Assembly: GCA_963715255.1 (NCBI GenBank)
Contig: CAVQRN010000002.1
Span: forward strand, 124,001-188,000
Origin: JAHEEL01 sp963715255
Lineage (GTDB): Bacteria; Actinomycetota; Acidimicrobiia; Spongiisociales; UBA5794
Length of the DNA stretch: 64,000 nucleotides
Direction of reading: 5' to 3'
Each line of letters opens with the position of its first letter. Within the stretch, counting starts at the first letter, position 1. Made by a program: the position numbers and the translations under genes. The notes beneath the pieces are model-generated. The model had not been told where the DNA came from and did not search any database. It saw only the letters and a program-made list of their open reading frames with translations. Shown piece after piece: positions 61,160-64,000 of this stretch.

Positions 61160-64000
61160 CGATTCGACCGGCCACATCGTCCGAAGGAACTCGAGCAATA
61201 CCTTCGCCACGTCCTTCCTCGGAGCCGGGATGAACAGGGTTGTTCCACGGATAACTCCTCGGCGCTGGATGCGTTCGAGACGGACCTCCTGCGAAGGGCG
61301 AAGATCCACTTTCGACAAACGGATCTCGCCACGCACCTGGACGATCTCGTCGAGTCCCACCCGGAGCGCCTCGACCCGGAGTCGGGCAACGGAGATGAGT
61401 TCTTCGGCCTCAACCGGCAGGGACCCGAAACGGTCTTCCCACTCGACGACCACGTCATCGACCGCTTCCTCAGTCGTTGCGGCTGCGAGTCGGCGGTACG
61501 CCTCGAGGCGCCCATCCGCGTCGGGAACGTATACATCGGTGAGCCGGGCGTCGAGCGGCAGATCGATCCTGACCTCGTGCTCCTCTTTGTGCTCGATCGG
61601 CTCACCCTTCAACTCCCGGACGGCCTCAGCGACGAGCTCCGTGTAGAGGTCGAAGCCGACGGCCGCGATCTGGCCCGACTGGGTCTCGGACAGAATGCTT
61701 CCCGCCCCGCGAATCTCGAGGTCTCGCATCGCCAGCTCGAAGCCCGACCCGAGATCGGAGAACTCGCCGATGGCTTCGAGCCGGCGGTAGGCATTCTCGC
61801 CGATCCTCTCCTCCGATGGGTGGAACAGGTAGGCGTACGCCCGCTGGCTCGACCGCCCGACCCTGCCGCGGAGCTGATAGAGCTGAGCCAAGCCGAGTCG
61901 GTCGGCCCGCTCGACGATCAGGGTGTTCACCTGGGGCAGGTCAAGGCCAGACTCGATGATCGTGGTTGCCACCAGAACGTCATAGTCACCGTTCCAGAAG
62001 TCGTACATGATCTGCTCGAGCCGGCCTTCGCTCATCTGCCCGTGTGCGACGGCGTACCGGGCGTCTGGGACGAGATCGCGAAGTCGGGCAACGGCATGGT
62101 CGATCGACTGCACCCGATTGTGAACATAGAACACCTGGCCTTCGCGCAGCAACTCCCGCCGGATCGCTGCAGACACCGCCTGTTCGTCGTTGGGACCGAC
62201 GTAGGTCAGGATGGGGTGCCGATCCTCCGGAGCGGTCCGAATCTTGCTGACCTCTCGGATTCCGGTGAGTGCCATCTCCAACGTCCTCGGGATTGGCGTC
62301 GCGGTGAGCGTGAGCACGTCCACCGAGGCCCGCATTGCCTTCAGCTTGTCTTTGGCAGAGACGCCGAATCGTTGCTCCTCATCGACCACCAGAAGGCCAA
62401 GATCGTTGAACTCCACGTCGGCGGAGAGCAACCGGTGGGTGCCAACGACGGCATCGACTGAGCCGTCGGCGATACCTGCAATGACCTTGCGCTGCTGCGC
62501 CGGGGTGAGGAACCGACTCAGCACCTCGACCCGGACCGGGAACGGGGCGAAACGCTCCTCCATGGTCGCGAAGTGCTGCTGGGCCAGGAGGGTCGTCGGG
62601 ACGAGAATCGCGGCCTGCTTCCCCTCCTGAACGGCCTTGAACACTGCTCGCAGCGCAACCTCGGTCTTGCCGAATCCGACATCGCCGAAGACAAGACGAT
62701 CCATCGGCTCGTCCAGTTCCATGTCGCGCTTTACGTCGGAGATCGCCGTCAACTGGTCCGGAGTCTCCTCGTACGGAAACGCCGCCTCGAACTCTCGCTG
62801 CCACGGTGTGTCGGGCTCGAACGCATGGCCGGCGGCTGCCGCCCTCGCCCGATGCAACTCGACGACCGCTTCGGCCACGACTGCGACGGCCTTGCGGACC
62901 TTCCCGCGGGTCTGGGACCAGTCAGCACCGCCCAATCGCGATAGCCGAGGAGTCTCGCCGCCGGAGTAGCGACGAACGGCGGCCAACTGATCAGTTGGCA
63001 CGTACAACCGATCTCCTGCTGCGTACTCGACCAACAGGTAGTCCCGTGCTGCCCCCGCCATGTCGCGATGAACGAGGCCCTCGAACCGACCGACCCCGTG
63101 ATGGTGGTGGACGACGAAGTCGCCGGGATTCAGGTCCCGGTAGGCCTCGTCATGCCGCTCTCCCCTTCCCTTGCGGCTCGTCCGATGCGCACGGCGTCGC
63201 CCGGCAATCTCCCGCTCCCCGACGACGGCGACCTGGATGGCCGGAAAGACGAAACCGAGATGGATACCGATGGGAAGAACGGACGACGTGATGGAGGTCA
63301 GCCGATCGACGACGACGAGTCCCGCTCCGGATTCCGCAAGGAGCCCGGAAACGCGCTCCGCGGCTGAGCGCCCGTCCATGGCGATGATCACGTCGATCCC
63401 ACGGCCGGCCCATTCGATGATCGAAGAGGCGACCGATTCGGGATCGCCCGCCGCCGCTCCCAATCCACGCATCTCGTAGCCGCCGTCCCCCGGCGATGCC
63501 GGCGCGGGTCGGCGCGTCGAGGACATCCACACCGGGACCGGCCACGAGCGGGAGGTAGAGGGGCGGGTGCTCTGCCGACGCGGGTCCGTTCTTACCCCAC
63601 GTGCCGGAGAGCGCAACAGCGAGGTCTGCCTCCTCTCCAATCAGGTCACGGCATCGGTCGCTCGCCCGGACGGGATCGAACAGCACGACGATCGCATCGG
63701 TCTCGTCGAGGATCGTCCTGGCCGGCGCAAGCCAGGGCAGCCACGATTCGATGCCCTGGAAGCGGATACCTTCCGAGATGCGTTCCCATGTCGATGCTCC
63801 CCACGGTGCCTCCACGAGGAATGCTGCGGCACGACCTCGCATCTCGTCGGAGATCAGCACCTCTCCGGCCGGGAACACATCAACTCCATCGACCGAGCCT
63901 TCAGACCGTTGTGTCGTGACGGCAAACGGCCGGATCTCTTCGACCGTGTCTCCCCAGAAGTCGATTCGTGTCGGCTGAGGAGCCTGGGGTGAGAAGACGT
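61136..64000 (-). CDS. mfd: Transcription-repair coupling factor Mfd (partial, frameshifted)
   Basis: The C-terminal ~950 residues of Mfd, continuing past the right edge. It carries the RNA-polymerase-interaction region (RDLNPGDFVVHHHHGVGRFEGL), helicase motifs GDVGFGKTEVALRAVF and VDEEQRFGV, the GRVGRSSQRAYAYL block and the TRCF C-terminal domain. A frame break in a run of five G (63487-63491 on the other strand) splits it; removing one base joins RAGIAG to DGGYEMRGLG. The last residues SSSSGVAE and the stop TAG are encoded by octamer-type sequence. It removes stalled polymerase and recruits UvrA. Confidence 0.9.

Overview
The window is a high-GC, gene-dense bacterial chromosome segment with no phage, plasmid, CRISPR or rRNA. 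Several things point to an actinobacterium: two F420/LLM-type oxidoreductases, NucS, SufU-type Fe-S assembly, an Eis-like acetyltransferase, a DUF501 protein, and a mfd / mazG / eno / ftsB / DUF501 / ppx order that matches my recollection of mycobacteria. An uncultured member of a deep class such as Acidimicrobiia is my guess. Genes are tightly packed, and many start/stop pairs overlap by 1-8 nt (ATGA, GTGA, TGATG).

Layout. 0-3.6 kb: partial amidohydrolase operon, a DsbB-like protein plus thioredoxin-like pair, and an LLM oxidoreductase. 3.6-6.1 kb: sufC-sufS-sufU. 6.1-12.3 kb: nicotinamidase, a TetR regulator with a clear palindromic operator, an SRPBCC protein, nicotinate phosphoribosyltransferase, fumarase and a sirtuin. 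Three of these form an NAD salvage loop. 12.3-15.4 kb: flavin reductase-like gene and sufD-Rieske-sufC2. 15.5-25.1 kb: M23 peptidase, family 5 UDG, glycosidase-like lipoprotein, sigma factor, nucS, sufB, Eis-like protein, second LLM enzyme, PNPOx-like protein and an orphan antitoxin-like protein. 25.3-31.4 kb: methyltransferase, then a four-gene minus-strand operon (YihY, two ABC exporter halves, class V aminotransferase). 31.4-36.9 kb: beta-propeller lipoprotein, EEP-like membrane protein, M3 peptidase, CHAD protein. 37-43.2 kb: menaquinone genes menE, menB, menA, menD and menF. 43.3-52.8 kb: CBS-BON protein, a GNAT/acyl-CoA synthetase fusion, FetB, a lipoprotein, ABC-F, a GGDEF-EAL protein and two PLDc_N/SHOCT proteins. 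53-64 kb: tRNA-Leu, an EF-G homologue, then the housekeeping run from a ppx remnant and DUF501 up to mfd, which runs off the right edge.

Two features cut across the window. First, short tandem repeats, mostly 8-bp units such as CTACTCSG and AGATCAGT, sit at gene 3' ends. Several supply the stop codon or the last residues of the protein. Second, at least eight otherwise well-conserved genes are each broken by one single-base indel, several in runs of C/G. This looks more like consensus error than real gene decay. The ppx remnant differs: it lacks whole segments.
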